The translations under genes and the position numbers were made by a program. From positions 18,086 through 82,085 of the forward strand of contig JAVMKI010000065.1 in assembly GCA_031732755.1 (NCBI GenBank): a stretch of DNA of 64,000 bases. The letters run 5' to 3'. This document shows, piece after piece, positions 34,494-43,868 of the stretch (position 1 is the first letter of the stretch; the number at the start of each line of letters is the position of its first letter). Origin of the DNA: Contendibacter sp031732755. Its GTDB lineage: Bacteria; Pseudomonadota; Gammaproteobacteria; Competibacterales; Competibacteraceae. The notes under the pieces were generated by a model. The model saw only the letters and a list, made by a program, of their open reading frames with translations, was not told the origin of the DNA and did no database searches.

Positions 34494-35592
34494 ATGCAGG
34501 AACTGAATCCCTATTTCCATCAGATCAATGACCTGCGGGGACGCTGCGCGTCCCTGAGGGGGTATCTTTGACTTCGAGACCAAGCGCGAGCGGCTGGACG
34601 AGGTCTTGCACGAATTGCAGGAGCCGGATATCTGGAACAACCCCGAACGGGCGCAGGCGCTGGGCAAGGAACGCGCCCAGTTGGAAATCGTGGTCCACCG
34701 GTTGGAAAACCTCGACCGTGGTTTGAACGAGGTCGCCGAATTACTGGTCCTGGCTGGCGAGGAAGGTGACGAAGCAGCGGTGGTCGAGGTGGCGCGAGAC
34801 CTGGAAAACCACGCTCGCACGGTCGCCGGTCTCGAATTCCAGCGGATGTTTTCCGGCGAAATGGACGCCGGCAATGCCTTTCTCGATATCCAAGCCGGCT
34901 CCGGCGGCACCGAAGCGCAAGACTGGGCGGAAATGCTGTTGCGGATGTACTTGCGCTGGGGCGAGCGGCGCGGGTTCAAGACCGAGTTGCTGGAAGCTTC
35001 GCCAGGCGAAGTGGCCGGCATCAAAAGCGCCAGCGTGCGCTTCGAGGGCGACTATGCGTTCGGCTGGCTGCGAACCGAAACCGGCGTCCATCGCCTGGTG
35101 CGCAAGTCGCCGTTCGATTCCGGCAACCGCCGGCATACCTCGTTCGCGGCGGTGTTCGTAGCGCCCGAAGTGGACGACAGTATCGAGGTGGACATCAACC
35201 CGGCGGACTTGCGGGTGGATGTATACCGCGCCTCCGGAGCGGGTGGCCAGCACGTCAATCGCACCGAATCGGCGATTCGGATCACGCATCTGCCGACCGG
35301 TATCGTGGTGCAGTGTCAGAACGACCGCTCCCAGCACAAGAACCGCTCGACCGCCATGAAGCAGCTCAAATCCAAGCTTTACGAACTGGAGTTGCAGAAG
35401 CGCAATGCCCAGGCCCAGGCGCTGGAGGACAGCAAGGCCGACATCGGCTGGGGCAGCCAGATTCGTTCCTACGTGCTGGACCAGTCGCGCATCAAGGATT
35501 TGCGCACCGGCGTCGAAACCAGCAACACGCAACCGGTTCTGGATGGCGATCTGGACGAATTCATCGAAGCCAGCCTGAAGAGCGGATTGTAA
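34494..35592 (+). CDS. prfB: Peptide chain release factor 2, made by programmed +1 frameshift
   Basis: Recognises UGA and UAA stop codons. The gene is two frames: 34494-34568, then 34570-35592 after a +1 slip. The total is 365 residues, the E. coli length. The stop-recognition tripeptide SPF and the GGQ motif (250-252) are present. Residue 246 is Ala, the normal form, not the Thr of E. coli K-12. The start ATG at 34494 gives an in-frame TGA at codon 26, exactly as in E. coli. It converges with yheS. Confidence 0.97.
34556..34572 (+). promoter_or_regulatory. RF2 autoregulatory +1 frameshift site
   Basis: AGGGGG (internal Shine-Dalgarno, 34557-34562) is followed by TAT CTT TGA C (34563-34572). 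The slip occurs on CTT at 34566-34568 over the in-frame TGA at 34569-34571. This is the canonical prfB signal: low RF2 slows termination at UGA and favours the shift. Confidence 0.97.
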
Positions 35593-35612
35593 GTGATGCC
35601 CAGGGGCGCGAT

Positions 35613-37532
35613 TCAGGCGTCGCGCCCAATCAACTCCAACGCTTCCTGCGTCTCCAGCCATTCCGTTTCCAGCGCGGCCAGTTCCCGGTCCACTTCGCCC
35701 TTGCGCACCAGCCATTCCTTGAGCCGGTTCTTGTTGGCGTCGTCGTAGCTGCCGGGGTCGGCGAGGGTGGTTTGCAGCGTTCGCTGTTCGGTGTGCAACG
35801 TCTCCATCCGTTGTTCCAGTTGCCTGACGCGCCGTTCCAGCGGTTTGCGCTGAACCGCGAGTTGTTGCCGACGCTCCGCATCCTGACGTTTCTGTTCGCG
35901 GCGGTCGGCGGCGTTGTTGCCGTTGCCGTTGCCGCGCGGCGCGGTGTCCCGACTGGCGGCGCGCTGGCGTTCGTTTAACCAGTCGCGGTAATCGTCCAGA
36001 TCGCCGTTGAACGGTTGCGCCTGTCCATCGACGACCAGCAGAAACGCATCGGTGACCGTGCGCAGTAGATGACGGTCGTGAGAGACCACGACCAGCGCGC
36101 CCTGATAGTCCTGCAAGGCCAGGGTCAGCGCATGGCGCATGTCGAGATCGAGATGGTTGGTCGGTTCGTCCAGCAGCAATAAGTTGGGTCGCTGCCAAAC
36201 GAGCAGTGCCAACGCCAGCCGGGCCTTTTCACCACCGGAAAAGGGTGCCACCGGCGCCAGCGCCAGGTCACCGTTGAAGCCGAAGCCGCCGATAAAATCC
36301 CGCAGTTGCTGATCGGTGGCGCGCTCGTCCAGTTGTTGTAGATGCCGCAGCGCGCTCCAATCTGGTCGTAACTGTTCCAATTGATGCTGGGCGAAATAGC
36401 CGGTGGCCAATCCTTGCCCGGCGGTCATCCGCCCGGTCAGCGGAGACAGGATACCCGCCAACAGCTTGATCAGAGTGGATTTACCAGCGCCGTTTGATCC
36501 AAGCAGGCCCAGCCGAGCGCCGGGATTGATGACTAGATTCACGTTGTTCAGCACCCGCCGCCCATGGTAACCGGCGGCCATTTTTTCGACTGCCAGCAGT
36601 GGGTTGGGCAACCGCTCCGGTGTGGCGAAACGGAATTCGAACGGCGAATCGACGTGAGCGGCGGCGATGCGCTCCATCCGTTCCAGCGCCTTGATCCGGC
36701 TTTGCGCCTGCCGGGCCTTGGTGGCCTTGGCGCGGAAGCGGGTGATGAAGCTTTCCAGATGGGCGATTTCCCGCTGCTGCTTTTCATACGCCGCCTGTTG
36801 CAAGGCTAGCCGAGCGGCGCGCTGGTCCTCGAAAGCCGCGTAGTTGCCGGGGTACAGCGTGATTCGTCGCTGGTCGATGTGAGCGATATGGCTGGCGACG
36901 TTGTCCAGCACGTCGCGGTCGTGGGAGATCAGCAGCAGGGTGCCCGGATAGGCGCGCAGCCATTGTTCCAGCCACAACACGGCGTCGAGGTCGAGGTGGT
37001 TGGTCGGTTCGTCCAGCAACAGCAGGTCGGAGCGGCACATCAAGGCCCGCGCCAGGTTCAGTCGCACCCGCCAGCCACCGGAAAACTCCGCCACCGGCCG
37101 CTCCAATTGGTCGGTGGCGAAACCGAGTCCAGCCATCAGCTTGCCAGCGCGGGCGCGGGCGCTGTAACCGTCGATGGCCTCGAAATGGGCGTGCAGTTCC
37201 GCCTGGCGCGCGCCGTCGTGAACGGCTTCGGCGGTTTGCAGGTCGCGCTCGATTTGGCGCAATTCGGCGTCACCGTCCAGCACGAAGTCCAGCGCGGGCG
37301 TCGGCAACGCCGGGGTTTCCTGGGCAACATGGGCAATGACCCAGCGCGACGGTAGATCAAGGTCACCAGCGTCGGGGTGCAAGTCGTCCAGCAGCAGCGA
37401 AAACAGGCTGGACTTGCCGCAGCCGTTGGCGCCGATCATCCCGACCTTCCAGCCGGGGTGAATCGTCAGCGAGGTATTTTCGAACAGCGGCTTGCCGCCG
37501 CGTTGCAGGGAGAGTTGGCGCAGGGTCAGCAT
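35613..37532 (-). CDS. yheS: ABC-F ATPase, YheS type
   Basis: A 639-residue soluble protein with two ABC ATPase domains and no membrane segment. Each domain has a Walker A (GANGCGKSS, GSNGAGKST), an LSGGxx-like signature (FSGGWRVRLNLA, FSGGEKARLALA) and the LLLDEPTNHLDLD Walker B. A coiled-coil C-terminal extension follows. ABC-F proteins act on the ribosome to resolve stalled translation. The sequence tracks E. coli YheS along its length, including ETPALP and GTLLLISHDRD. The start at 37532 (ATG) or 37541 (GTG) is uncertain by three residues. Confidence 0.92.
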   Translation of the reverse strand: MLTLRQLSLQRGGKPLFENTSLTIHPGWKVGMIGANGCGKSSLFSLLLDDLHPDAGDLDLPSRWVIAHVAQETPALPTPALDFVLDGDAELRQIERDLQTAEAVHDGARQAELHAHFEAIDGYSARARAGKLMAGLGFATDQLERPVAEFSGGWRVRLNLARALMCRSDLLLLDEPTNHLDLDAVLWLEQWLRAYPGTLLLISHDRDVLDNVASHIAHIDQRRITLYPGNYAAFEDQRAARLALQQAAYEKQQREIAHLESFITRFRAKATKARQAQSRIKALERMERIAAAHVDSPFEFRFATPERLPNPLLAVEKMAAGYHGRRVLNNVNLVINPGARLGLLGSNGAGKSTLIKLLAGILSPLTGRMTAGQGLATGYFAQHQLEQLRPDWSALRHLQQLDERATDQQLRDFIGGFGFNGDLALAPVAPFSGGEKARLALALLVWQRPNLLLLDEPTNHLDLDMRHALTLALQDYQGALVVVSHDRHLLRTVTDAFLLVVDGQAQPFNGDLDDYRDWLNERQRAASRDTAPRGNGNGNNAADRREQKRQDAERRQQLAVQRKPLERRVRQLEQRMETLHTEQRTLQTTLADPGSYDDANKNRLKEWLVRKGEVDRELAALETEWLETQEALELIGRDA

Positions 37533-37621
37533 GATAGACACAGTTTACCAGCTTGCTGGCAACAAGCGATTCAGCGATTCAATTTGGACCTACTACAATC
37601 AGACATTACCCAAGGCCAGTT

Positions 37622-38410
37622 ATGTCCACCATGGTTAAAACCACCATGACCGATGACGAATTGTTGCGCTACAGTCGGCAAATTCTGCTGCCGAACTTCG
37701 ACATCGAGGGTCAGGAGCGGCTGCGCCAATCCCATGCGCTGATCGTCGGGCTGGGTGGGTTGGGGTCAGCGGCGGCGATGTATCTGGCGGCGGCAGGCGT
37801 GGGGCGGCTGACCCTGGTCGATTTCGACCGGGTGGACCTGTCCAACCTGCAACGGCAGATCGTCCACCGTACCGCCGATCTTGGCCGGCCCAAGGTGGAA
37901 TCGGCCCGCGATATGCTACGGGCGCTCAACCCGCTGATCGAGGTAAGCGCCATTCCAAAGGCGTTGGACGAAGCGGAGCTGCTGGAGCAGGTGCGACGGG
38001 CTGACGTGGTGGTGGATGCTTGCGACAACCTGCCGACCCGGCTGGCGATCAACGCCGCCTGCGTGCGGGCCGGCGTGCCGTTGGTATCCGGGGCGGCAAT
38101 TCGGTTGGAAGGGCAGCTACTCGTTTGGCGACCAGGCGGGGAGGGTGCCTGTTACCGTTGTCTGTACCGCGCCGCGGAAGTCAACGGCGAGACCTGCGCG
38201 CAAACCGGCGTGCTCGCCCCGGTGGTCGGCGTGATCGGCAGCTTGCAAGCGGTGGAGGCGATCAAGGTGCTGACCGAACTCGGCGAGACGCTTGATGGTC
38301 GGCTGCTGCTGCTGGACGCCGCGCGCATGGAATGGCGAATCATGAAAGCCCGACGTTGGCCGGAATGTCCGGTTTGCGGCGATGGAACGCCCTTGGAAGA
38401 ATTCAGATAA
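37622..38410 (+). CDS. moeB: MoeB/ThiF-type E1-like adenylyltransferase
   Basis: A 262-residue enzyme that adenylates the C-terminal glycine of a ubiquitin-like sulfur carrier (MoaD, or ThiS in relatives). It has the ATP loop GLGGLGSAAA (about 45-54), the DxxDxSNLQRQ segment that binds adenylate, and two zinc CxxC pairs (CYRC near 176, CPVC near 252). The conserved catalytic Cys region reads NGETCAQTG. No rhodanese domain is attached. It starts with ATG at 37622 after AAGG; ATGs at 37631 and 37646 are possible. MoeB versus ThiF cannot be settled without other cofactor genes, and none is near. Confidence 0.82.
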   Translation: MSTMVKTTMTDDELLRYSRQILLPNFDIEGQERLRQSHALIVGLGGLGSAAAMYLAAAGVGRLTLVDFDRVDLSNLQRQIVHRTADLGRPKVESARDMLRALNPLIEVSAIPKALDEAELLEQVRRADVVVDACDNLPTRLAINAACVRAGVPLVSGAAIRLEGQLLVWRPGGEGACYRCLYRAAEVNGETCAQTGVLAPVVGVIGSLQAVEAIKVLTELGETLDGRLLLLDAARMEWRIMKARRWPECPVCGDGTPLEEFR

Positions 38411-38430
38411 ACCGTAACGGAGAAACCCGC

Positions 38431-39315
38431 ATGACCTTTTCCATCGTCGCCTTCGATCCTACCAACGGCGATTTGGGCGTCGCCGTGCAGTCGAAATTTC
38501 CCAACGTCGGTGTCTCCATCCCGTTTGCCAAGGCAGGGGTCGGAGCGGTGGCGACACAGTGTTACTGCAATACCAGCTATGGTCCGCGCGGGCTGGCGCT
38601 GTTGGAAAACGGCGCTTCACCCGAGCAAGCGGTGGTGATTCTGACCGGCACCGACGCGCAGCGCGATTATCGCCAGGTCGGCATCATCGACGCCCAAGGT
38701 CGTGCCGCTAGCTTCACCGGCGCGCATTGTTTCGACTGGGCGGGCAGTTTGCAGGGAGCGTGTTGCGCCGCGCAGGGCAATACCCTGGCCGGGCCGGGCG
38801 TGGTGGAGGGGATGGTGCGAACGTTCGAGATCACACCGGGACCGTTGGCGGTACGGTTGATGGCCGCCTTGCAAGCTGGCCAAGCCAACGGCGGCGACCG
38901 ACGCGGCCAACAATCGGCGGCGCTGAAGGTCGTGCGGGTTGGTGGTGGTTATGGCGGTTTCGACGACCGCTACGTGGACATCTCGGTCTATGACCACCCC
39001 ACGCCCATTGCCGAGTTGGAGCGGCTGTACGCCATTCATCGGCTGACCTATTTCCGCAGCGATCCCGATCAATTGGTCAGGATCGATATCGCCCTTGCCA
39101 ATGAATTGCAGCAAATCCTCCACGCGCGCGGCTTCTACAAGGGCGTCGCCAGCGGCGTTTGCGATGAGGAGTTGCTACGGGCGCTGCGCGATTTCATGGG
39201 CTGGGAAAATTACGACGAGCGCATCCGTGACGACGACCTGATCGACCGGGAAGTGCTGGCGGACATTCGCCAGCAACACGCGGTCTGGTTACGGGCGCGT
39301 GGCCGAGATGGCTAG
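38431..39315 (+). CDS. DUF1028 family protein with C-terminal peptidoglycan-binding-like domain
   Basis: A 294-residue protein. Residues 1-210 match the DUF1028 (Ntn-hydrolase-like) family, beginning MTFSIVAFDPTNGDLGVAVQSK, with GVGAVATQ after the first strand and GGYGGFDDRYVD near the end. Residues 220-290 resemble the small peptidoglycan-binding-like domain found at the end of several members. The enzymatic role of DUF1028 is not established. No signal peptide is visible. The start has GGAG 8 nt upstream, and it follows the moeB-like gene by 20 bp, so co-transcription is likely. Confidence 0.82.
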   Translation: MTFSIVAFDPTNGDLGVAVQSKFPNVGVSIPFAKAGVGAVATQCYCNTSYGPRGLALLENGASPEQAVVILTGTDAQRDYRQVGIIDAQGRAASFTGAHCFDWAGSLQGACCAAQGNTLAGPGVVEGMVRTFEITPGPLAVRLMAALQAGQANGGDRRGQQSAALKVVRVGGGYGGFDDRYVDISVYDHPTPIAELERLYAIHRLTYFRSDPDQLVRIDIALANELQQILHARGFYKGVASGVCDEELLRALRDFMGWENYDERIRDDDLIDREVLADIRQQHAVWLRARGRDG

Positions 39316-39376
39316 GAACGCTGGCGCGGCGGCGTGGCGGGCCATGCCCGGAGCGCCGGCGCCGTAAACGATCAAG

Positions 39377-40117
39377 CTATTCCTCCAACACGTTCCGCGC
39401 TAGCGTGGAAATCATATCCGCGTCGATGTTGCGGCGCTGCTGAATACTCTTCCCCTCGACCAAATACACGATGTGCTCGGCGATGTTTTTGCAATGGTCG
39501 CCAACGCGCTCCAACGCCTTGATGATGAAGACCACGTTGATCGCATGACCGATGGTGCGCGAGTCTTCCATCATGTAGGTGATCAGCCGTCGCAGCGCCG
39601 ATTGGAATTCCTGATCCAAATCATCGTCGCTGTGAATGATAGCCAGTGCTTTTTCCACGTCCAGCCGAGCGAGCGCATCGAGGCAATCTCGCAACATGTC
39701 GGTCGCCAACCCGGCCATCGGCGTCACGTCGCGCAACAGCTTGGCGCTGGGGGGGCTGCTGACGCTGTCGTAAATTTGCAGGGTCATCCGGGCTATTTTT
39801 TTAGCGCCATCGCCGACTCGCTCCAGATCGGTCACGGTGTTGGCCAACGACATGATCATCCGCAGGTCGCCGCCGACCGGTTGGCGCAGAGCGATCAGGC
39901 TGATGCAGTCCTCGTCGGCCTTGAGTTGCATGCCATTGATTAACCGGTCGCGCGCGATCACCTCGCGCGAAGCGGTCATGTCTTCCGCGTCCAGCGCCGC
40001 GATGGCGCGCTTGAGCTGGTCTTCGGCCAGCCCGCCCATTTCCAGCACCAGGTTGCGCAGGTTAGCGAGTTGCACATCGAATTGCTTGACGGTGTGGGCG
40101 TCTTGACTAATGGCCAT
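39377..40117 (-). CDS. phoU: Phosphate signalling protein PhoU
   Basis: A 246-residue all-helical protein that links the PstSCAB phosphate transporter to the PhoR/PhoB two-component system, repressing the Pho regulon when phosphate is ample. It has two repeats of the PhoU helical bundle with metal-binding motifs such as DLERVGDGAKKIAR and LERVGDHCKNIAEH. It is the last gene of the pst operon, 37 bp after pstB. PhoR and PhoB are not in the window. It converges with the DUF1028 gene. Confidence 0.95.
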   Translation of the reverse strand: MAISQDAHTVKQFDVQLANLRNLVLEMGGLAEDQLKRAIAALDAEDMTASREVIARDRLINGMQLKADEDCISLIALRQPVGGDLRMIMSLANTVTDLERVGDGAKKIARMTLQIYDSVSSPPSAKLLRDVTPMAGLATDMLRDCLDALARLDVEKALAIIHSDDDLDQEFQSALRRLITYMMEDSRTIGHAINVVFIIKALERVGDHCKNIAEHIVYLVEGKSIQQRRNIDADMISTLARNVLEE

Positions 40118-40154
40118 GATGGGTACTCTCGTCGGATCGCAGATGGGGCCGGGA

Positions 40155-41045
40155 TCAGCCGAAGCGACCGGTGATGTAATCCTCGGTCAGCTTGTGTTTG
40201 GGGTTGGTGAAAATCTGGTCGGTGTCCCCGACCTCGATCAAATCGCCCAGATGGAAGTAGGCGGTGCGCTGGGACACGCGAGCCGCCTGCTGCATCGAGT
40301 GGGTGACGATGATGATGGTGTAGTTCTCCCGCAGTTCGTCGATCAGTTCCTCGATCTTGGCGGTGGCGATGGGGTCCAGCGCCGAGCAGGGTTCATCCAT
40401 CAGGATGACTTCGGGGTTGACCGCGATGGCGCGGGCGATGCAAAGCCGCTGCTGCTGACCACCGGACAGGCTGGTGCCCGGTTCGTGCATCCGCTTCTCG
40501 ACTTCCTTGATCAATCCAGCCCGTTCCAAGCTGTCGCGCACCAGGTCGTCCAATTCGGCCTTGGTATTGACCATGCCGTGAATGCGCGGCCCATAGGCGA
40601 CGTTTTCGTAGATGGACTTGGGGAAGGGGTTAGGCTTCTGGAACACCATGCCGACCCGGGCGCGCAATTGCACCACGTCGACGCTTTTGTCGTAGATGTC
40701 GTCGCTATCTAGCTTGATTTGACCGGTGATGCGGCAGATGGAGATGGTGTCGTTCATCCGGTTCAGGCAGCGCAGGAAAGTGGATTTGCCGCAGCCGGAC
40801 GGGCCGATGAAGGCGATGACTTCGTTGGCGCCGATGTCGAGACCCACGTGCTTGATCGCGTGTTTCTCGCCGTAATAGACGTTGACGCCACGGCAGACCA
40901 TTTTCGGGTTGTCCACCGTGATCTTGCCGACGGTTTGCCGGTCGTTGTAGTCGGTCACTTCGACGCTGGACTGCGTGCGGGGCGCGCTGTTGAGGTTGAG
41001 CGTCTGGTCCAAGGCGACCTTGGTTTCGAGGGCGGTCGTGCTCAT
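40155..41045 (-). CDS. pstB: Phosphate ABC transporter ATP-binding protein
   Basis: The 296-residue ATPase of the high-affinity phosphate importer. Walker A GPSGCGKST, Q-loop MVFQKPNPFPKS, the Pst-type signature LSGGQQQRLCIARAIA, and Walker B ILMDEPCSALD are all present. A 45-residue N-terminal extension precedes the ABC core, longer than in E. coli PstB (257 residues). It lies between pstA and phoU on the same strand. Confidence 0.95.
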   Translation of the reverse strand: MSTTALETKVALDQTLNLNSAPRTQSSVEVTDYNDRQTVGKITVDNPKMVCRGVNVYYGEKHAIKHVGLDIGANEVIAFIGPSGCGKSTFLRCLNRMNDTISICRITGQIKLDSDDIYDKSVDVVQLRARVGMVFQKPNPFPKSIYENVAYGPRIHGMVNTKAELDDLVRDSLERAGLIKEVEKRMHEPGTSLSGGQQQRLCIARAIAVNPEVILMDEPCSALDPIATAKIEELIDELRENYTIIIVTHSMQQAARVSQRTAYFHLGDLIEVGDTDQIFTNPKHKLTEDYITGRFG

Positions 41046-41093
41046 GGGGGCGGTAATCCTTGCGATTTGGAAGTTGGCGGGTCAGTCGGAGTC

Positions 41094-42413
41094 TTACCAG
41101 CGCCGCTCGAAGCGCTTGCGCAGCACGATGGCCAGAGCGTTCATCAGAATCATGAACGCCAGCAGCACCATGATCGCCGCCGAGGTCCGTTCCACGAACG
41201 CCCGTTCCGGCAGGTCGGACCAGAGGTAGATCTGCACCGGCAGGACCGTGGCCGGGTCCAGGAAGCTCTTGGGCACGTCCACGATGAAGGCGACCATACC
41301 GATCATCAGCAAGGGGGCCGATTCGCCCAGGGCGCGAGCCATGCCGATGATCGAACCGGTCAACATGCCGGGCATGGCCAGCGGCAGCACATGGTGTCCC
41401 ACCATTTGCAGTTTGGAGGCGCCCATGCCGAGCGCCGCTTCGCGGATGGAGGGCGGCACCGAGGTCAAGGCGGCTCGACCGGCGATGATGATGACCGGCA
41501 GCGTCATCAGGCTCAGCACCAGCCCGCCGACCAGCGGCGCGGAGCGGGGCAGGCCGAAGAAGTTGATGAACACTGCCAGCCCCAGCAGGCCGAACACGAT
41601 GGACGGCACCGCCGCCAGGTTGTTGATGTTGACTTCGATCAGGTCGGTCCAACGGTTCTTGGGGGCGAATTCCTCCAGGTACACCGCCGTCGCCACGCCA
41701 ATCGGGAACGACAGGAGGAAAGTGACCAGCAGGGTATAGAAGGAACCCACCAGCGCCCCACGGATGCCGGCCTGTTCCGGTTCGCGGGAATCACCGTTGC
41801 GGAACAGAATGGCGTTGAACTTTTTCTCGATCTTGCCGGTGGCTTGCAGTTTGTCCACCCATTCGATCTGATTGTCCTTGATCGGTCGTTCCGATTCGTC
41901 GAGCGCGCGGTCGATGTTGCCCTTGACCAGGGTATCCACCGTGGCGCTGGTTAGCAGCCAGATTTCCTGTTCGGCGCCGAGCAGGGCTGGATTTTGGAGT
42001 ACCCGATCTTGTAGTTCGTGCGCCGCGTCGGAACTGACCAGGCCGTAAAGCGCGCGTAGTTCCAGGCGGCCCTGCACGTTGGGAAACAGTTGGCGCATCC
42101 CGACGCGGACCAGCGCGGCGTAATCGGCGTTGGCCAGCGCTTGCGGATCGCGCTTGCCGTCCGGGTCGATCACCTCGGGATCGAACTTGATGGGTATCTG
42201 CACATAGGTTTGCCAAAAGGCGGGATAGCCCTTGCCGATGATGTTGACGAACATCAGCGCCACGAAGGCCAGCCCAAGGCTGATGGCGATCAGTCCGTAC
42301 CAGCGAAAGCGCCGTTCGGCGGCATGGCGGCGTTTCAGACCGGCGTTGACGATGGTTTTGATATCCCGGTTGGGAACCGACGGCGCGGGGGAAGGCGTTG
42401 GCTGCTTATTCAT
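41094..42413 (-). CDS. pstA: Phosphate ABC transporter permease PstA
   Basis: A 439-residue inner-membrane permease. After an N-terminal helix (about 45-65) there is a large soluble insert of about 140 residues, then the core of five to six helices with the inner-membrane-component loop EAALGMGASKLQMVGHHVLP. E. coli PstA is about 296 residues; this longer form with a periplasmic insert is known in other gammaproteobacteria. The ATG at 42413 overlaps the end of pstC by 8 bp, indicating coupling. The extra residues from 42440 are not used. Confidence 0.93.
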   Translation of the reverse strand: MNKQPTPSPAPSVPNRDIKTIVNAGLKRRHAAERRFRWYGLIAISLGLAFVALMFVNIIGKGYPAFWQTYVQIPIKFDPEVIDPDGKRDPQALANADYAALVRVGMRQLFPNVQGRLELRALYGLVSSDAAHELQDRVLQNPALLGAEQEIWLLTSATVDTLVKGNIDRALDESERPIKDNQIEWVDKLQATGKIEKKFNAILFRNGDSREPEQAGIRGALVGSFYTLLVTFLLSFPIGVATAVYLEEFAPKNRWTDLIEVNINNLAAVPSIVFGLLGLAVFINFFGLPRSAPLVGGLVLSLMTLPVIIIAGRAALTSVPPSIREAALGMGASKLQMVGHHVLPLAMPGMLTGSIIGMARALGESAPLLMIGMVAFIVDVPKSFLDPATVLPVQIYLWSDLPERAFVERTSAAIMVLLAFMILMNALAIVLRKRFERRW

Positions 42414-43785
42414 ACTGCTCCCGATACTTGCGCACCACATGCAGGGCGATGATGTTGAGGATCAACGTGACCACGAACAGCATCAGGCCAAGGGCGAAGG
42501 CCGCCAGGGTCTTGGGACTGTCGAACTCCTGGTCGCCGGTCAGCAGGGTGACGATTTGCACCGTGACCGTGGTGACCGCCTCCAGCGGGTTAGCGGTCAG
42601 ATTGGCGGATAAACCCGCAGCCATCACCACGATCATGGTCTCGCCGATGGCGCGGGAGACCGCCAGCAGGATGCTGCCGACGATGCCGGGCAGGGCGGCG
42701 GGCAACAGCACCCGCTTGATGGTTTCCGACCGGGTCGCGCCCAGCGCGTAGGAACCGTCGCGCATGGATTGCGGGACGGCGTTGATCACGTCGTCCGATA
42801 GCGAGGAGACGAAGGGGATGATCATGATGCCCATGACCAACCCGGCGGCCAGCGCGCTTTCCGAGGCGACATGCAGACCCAGGGCCGTGCCGATCTCGCG
42901 GATCAGCGGCGCCACGGTGAGGGCGGCGAAGAAACCGTAGACCACGGTGGGGATGCCGGCCAGAATTTCCAGCGCTGGCTTGGCGACGGCGCGGAATCTG
43001 GGGGTGGCGTACTCGGACAGGAACAATGCCGACATCAGGCCGATGGGAACGGCGACCAGCATGGCGATGCCGGAAATCAGCAGGGTGCCGGCGAACAGCG
43101 GCACCGAACCAAACGCGCCGGAGGAGCCGACCTGATCAACGCGCAGGGCGGTTTGCGGGCTCCACTGCAAGCCGAACAGGAATTCGGTGATGGGAATTTG
43201 GCGGAAAAACAGGATGGATTCGAACACGACCGACAGCACGATGCCGACGGTGGTGAAGATCGCCACGGTCGAACTGACGATCAGGAACAGATTGACCACT
43301 TGTTCGACCCGGTTACGGGCGCGCAGCGTCGGGGAAATCGCGCGCCAGGCGTAGGTGACGCCAGCAATGGCCAGGGTCAGGACCACGATCCATAGCGAGG
43401 CGTTACCGATCACGCGCAGATTGCGATAGTGATTGGCGGCTTCCAGCATGGCTGAATTGGGCGTGCTGGACACGATGTTGCCGCTGACCAGGTTCTTGAG
43501 GTCGTTGACCACTAGATTCAAGCGGTCTGGCGGCAGGTTGCGCAGTTCTGGCGGCAGACCGGCCACCACCAGATCGATAATGACGTTCGGTTGCAGCGTT
43601 GCCCAGACGGCAAACACGAGTAATGCCGGCAACCCACACCACAGCGCCGCGTAGGAACCATAGAAACTGGGCAGGGAGTGCAGGTTGCGGATGTGGCCAC
43701 CGGCGACGGCGAATGCGCGGTGGCGACCCAGAGAGTAAGCCCCGGCGCTGAGCAGGATCAGCGTGAGCAGGAGAAAAGATTGCAT
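42406..43785 (-). CDS. pstC: Phosphate ABC transporter permease PstC
   Basis: A 459-residue permease, partner of PstA. It has helices at the N-terminus, a soluble insert (about 70-115), and the core permease domain with the loop DGSYALGATRSETIKRVLLP. It is longer than E. coli PstC (319 residues) by the N-terminal part, matching the enlarged PstA. The start at 43785 (MQSFLLLTLIL) is chosen because the first helix begins there; GGCGGTG lies nearby upstream. Confidence 0.93.
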   Translation of the reverse strand: MQSFLLLTLILLSAGAYSLGRHRAFAVAGGHIRNLHSLPSFYGSYAALWCGLPALLVFAVWATLQPNVIIDLVVAGLPPELRNLPPDRLNLVVNDLKNLVSGNIVSSTPNSAMLEAANHYRNLRVIGNASLWIVVLTLAIAGVTYAWRAISPTLRARNRVEQVVNLFLIVSSTVAIFTTVGIVLSVVFESILFFRQIPITEFLFGLQWSPQTALRVDQVGSSGAFGSVPLFAGTLLISGIAMLVAVPIGLMSALFLSEYATPRFRAVAKPALEILAGIPTVVYGFFAALTVAPLIREIGTALGLHVASESALAAGLVMGIMIIPFVSSLSDDVINAVPQSMRDGSYALGATRSETIKRVLLPAALPGIVGSILLAVSRAIGETMIVVMAAGLSANLTANPLEAVTTVTVQIVTLLTGDQEFDSPKTLAAFALGLMLFVVTLILNIIALHVVRKYREQYE

Positions 43786-43868
43786 GGTGTCACCGCCAGA
43801 ATACGAAAACGCCACCGGCGACTGAATCGGCGTTCAGTGCGCGGGTGACGTTCCTGAAGTGCATCCCG

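Noticed and set aside
34606..35592. prfB starting at the ATG/other codon near 34606 as a complete gene
   Set aside because: It would omit the N-terminal residues encoded from 34494 and the frameshift site, both of which are conserved.
41094..43785. Unusually long PstA and PstC as fusions
   Set aside because: Enlarged forms with soluble inserts are known in gammaproteobacterial Pst systems and no extra domain is recognisable.
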